A stretch of 64,000 nt of DNA from Sodiomyces alkalinus F11. Its lineage: Eukaryota > Ascomycota > Sordariomycetes > Glomerellales > Plectosphaerellaceae. The notes under the pieces were generated by a model. The model was not told the origin of the DNA, did not search any database, and was given only the letters and a program-made list of their open reading frames with translations. This document shows, in pieces, positions 61,970 through 64,000 of this stretch; the first letter of the stretch is position 1; each line of letters begins with the position of its first letter. A program made the translations under genes and the position numbers. Where the stretch lies: NCBI RefSeq assembly GCF_003711515.1, contig NW_021167084.1, positions 786,621 through 850,620 of the forward strand, in the 5' to 3' direction.

Positions 61970-62747
61970 TAGCCGTAGCGGCGGCGGCGTCCGTGGCCTC
62001 CGTGGTCTTATCGCCCTCTAGCGTAATAGTGGAAGACGTAGTAGCCGTGGCCGTGGCCTCCTCCGTGTCTAGGTCCACGATAAGGGCTTTGTATTTATAA
62101 ACGTTAGGTAGAATAGGCTTAAGGAGTAAGTAGGCGTTAGCCTCTATATCGCTTAGCTTTAGATTAAGATAGTTATCCTAGTAGGAGGTAGATTTACTGC
62201 GTATAGCGTGCTCCTATATTATCTAATCCCTTTAGTTAATAAGGGTAGTAGCGGCCGCCTTCTATTTAGCGTTAGATACGTTAGAAGATATCTTTGCTAG
62301 TTTGTCGTTTATCGGTTAATTAATTAATCTCTTAATTACTCTAATTAGGTCGATAGTAGTTATTAAAGAGTACTTATATAAATATAATTACTTTTTATAG
62401 TGGAATAGGGGTAGCCTTATTAGTATCTATTATTTAGGCGTTATAAACCGGGCTTATAACTATCGTACGTTAAAATAGCACTTAGATAATTAACTTAGTA
62501 GAGCAGAAATCTCGTGTGTATATATTATACTAAGTTATATCTATAAGAGTCTTTTATACCCTTAATTTAGGTAGTAAAGACTCTATTATAGGTACTATAT
62601 TATTTAGATCGTATCCGGTCTTTTCCGGTATCCGCCCCTATTATATCCTAATACCCGAGGTCCCCGAGATCCGAAGCCCTTAGTTATAGCGTGGATCCCT
62701 TCTGGATCCCCTATAGGCCATGTCGTGGTCCGTGTGCCTATACGACA
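61970..62747 (-). mobile_element. Truncated copia 5' end: gag start, primer-binding site and 5' LTR
   Basis: 61970-62460 matches 30475-31015, the gag start and leader of the copia; the primer-binding site is at 62450-62460, and the 287-bp LTR runs 62461-62747 (TATCGTACG to TACGACA). RIP damage increases from left to right. The open frames on both strands at 61779-62100 are low-complexity products of this region and the solo LTR. Confidence 0.82.
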
Positions 62748-63060
62748 AGATCTTCCTACAGTTACTCCTCTAGCCACTACTCCTCCTATAGTTACTTCCT
62801 TTACCACCGCTCCTACTACTACTCGTCGCCCTGCTACTCGCCCTCCTACTAATACTTCTTCTTCCTCTTCCTCTACTAATAGGCAATCTATAAAAGATAA
62901 CAATAGGCTATAGAGGAACAAATATCCGCTAATACGATATAGGGAATCCTAGCACTTTCATTATACCTTTAAGATACCGAAAACATCTATTAAATCATCT
63001 AATCATTTCGACACACCCACTAACCACGGGCGCGTAATAAGAGTAAAATCGTTAAAACTA
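62748..63060 (+). other. Pyrimidine-rich low-complexity sequence, possibly the start of the LINE ORF1
   Basis: 62755-62880 is built of ACTCCT/ACTACT-like triplets and encodes a Thr/Pro/Ser-rich peptide on the plus strand. It may be the disordered N-terminus of the LINE ORF1 that follows, but the frame breaks near 63070. Confidence 0.35.
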
Positions 63061-64000
63061 CTAAGATAGAGATTATAGTTACCGCCTCCCTCCTAGGATA
63101 CTATTATAGCGATACCGTAATACCGGCGCTACGGTATAGCCGGAAGAGTCGTAGGATAGCGTTATCCCGACCTTAACTATACAGAATTCGTAATAGACCC
63201 ACTTTTTATAATACGAGTATTCCCCCCCCCGCCTATAGTAGGATATAGCGCGGAACCGATATAAGACTAAAAGGGGACTACTACGCCCCCCGGAACTAAG
63301 AGTAACTAAGATTAGAGCAGAAATTTAGACCTTACTAGCTAATAAGAATACGATCGAATAGGTTATAGAGCTAGTAAAAGAACTAATCACGATATATAGT
63401 ACCCGTAAGGATACCTACGCGATACTGCTAGTATACCTATACGCTTCTATTCGCTACGTTATCCGAGAGGAACTCCGAAAAGGAATAAACGGTATAAAAA
63501 AGACCTAGGCTAATATTATAGGCCGGGCTCCCGTAGCGGTACCGCTATAGGACCCCGCCCCTCTTAAAGTGATCCCCGCTAGGTATTACCGGGAACTAAT
63601 TATCCGCTAAGGAACCCTCCCCGAAGACTAGCCCCTTAAAGCCAGGACCCTAAAGGAAATTATCTAAGCTATAAACGCTATAACTACCCGATATAATACT
63701 ATAGCGATACGGAAACTACTAAGCGGAGATATCTACCTTACCTTTACTAAAAGGGTATAGTAGTAGACTACCTATAAGGAATAATAGGTTAAGAAGGCCT
63801 TTAGTAAAGGAGTTACCCTAGCCGTATAGACTTACCCTATACTTACGAAGGCTATCCCTTAGGAGGTCCTTAACGCCTTATCCGAGGAGGACTTACTAGT
63901 AGCCTTATAAGCTATAAACCCCGAGGCTAAAATCCTCCGCGTATAATAACGAGTACCCCGCCACGGCACCGGTAAAGTAACGCTTTTTCTTATTGAATCG
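63061..64000 (+). mobile_element. LINE ORF1 (gag-like) remnant, running off the window
   Basis: Plus-strand frame with VIELVKELITIYSTRKDTYA, RYVIREELRKGING, LLSGDIYLTFTKR, VKKAFSKGVTLAV, EVLNALSEEDLLVAL and NPEAKILRV. The order SGDI..TF, then E..L..NP..KI is typical of the RNA-binding ORF1 of Tad-like LINEs. ORF2 should lie beyond 64000. Interruptions are TAA/TAG. Confidence 0.6.

Noticed and set aside
61674..62752. One internally deleted copia element bounded by the LTRs 61679-61964 and 62461-62747
   Set aside because: The flank TATAG is repeated directly after the first LTR, not after the second (AGATC), and the two LTRs differ strongly in RIP load. Kept as an alternative.

Overview
The window looks like a chromosome segment of a filamentous ascomycete (Pezizomycotina). 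It has an intron-containing divergent H2A/H2B histone pair, short GT..AG introns, and about 56 kb of transposon sequence degraded in the way repeat-induced point mutation (RIP) degrades DNA. In that part CpA and TpG are scarce, TpA is abundant, and nearly every Gln or Trp codon of the old reading frames has become a stop. Host coding sequence is visible only in one unmutated island, about 31.3-38.7 kb.

Left repeat block (1-31.3 kb). A Ty1/copia gag fragment (1-1385) is followed by a minus-strand LINE (about 1.4-5.5 kb). Next comes a minus-strand Ty3/gypsy chromovirus (Gypsy-0, about 6.2-17.9 kb). It was hit by two LINEs in opposite orientation: LINE-A at 6419-9863 and LINE-B at 12421-15107. 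Each has its own 14-bp target duplication, and together they form a large inverted repeat. A minus-strand copia element runs from LTR 17923-18196 to LTR 31016-31302. It is split by a complete chromovirus (Gypsy-1, 19897-26892, duplication TTTAT).

Gene island (31.3-38.7 kb). It holds a possible small unrecognised gene (+), histone H2A (-), a 1.86-kb divergent promoter with MCB, CCAAT and E2F-like sites, histone H2B (+), and an R3H/G-patch protein of the Sqs1 type (-) that starts 42 bp from a truncated copia LTR. Both island edges are copia LTR ends in inverted orientation, and RIP stops at them.

Right repeat block (38.7-64 kb). Chromovirus Gypsy-2 (39319-48643, duplication ATTAG) sits inside the start of a further Ty3/gypsy element, Gypsy-3 (pol to about 55.9 kb). 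Then follow a minus-strand degraded ORF (57.2-58.3 kb), a 30-bp tandem repeat, a plus-strand degraded ORF (59.3-61.1 kb) interrupted by a 385-N assembly gap, a barely mutated solo copia LTR with duplication TATAG, a truncated copia 5' end, and a LINE ORF1 running off the window.

The most unusual pattern is in the chromoviruses. Gypsy-0 and Gypsy-1 each carry, downstream of the integrase/chromodomain and convergent with pol, a long antisense reading frame closed only by RIP-type TAA/TAG codons. Gypsy-3 is followed by a similar one, and Gypsy-2 has an extra sense ORF at that position. I recognise none of these products, and they are the best candidates here for something undescribed.

Limits: elements were read by eye through RIP stops, so internal domain borders are approximate. 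LTR, target-duplication and histone exon coordinates are exact to the base as read.
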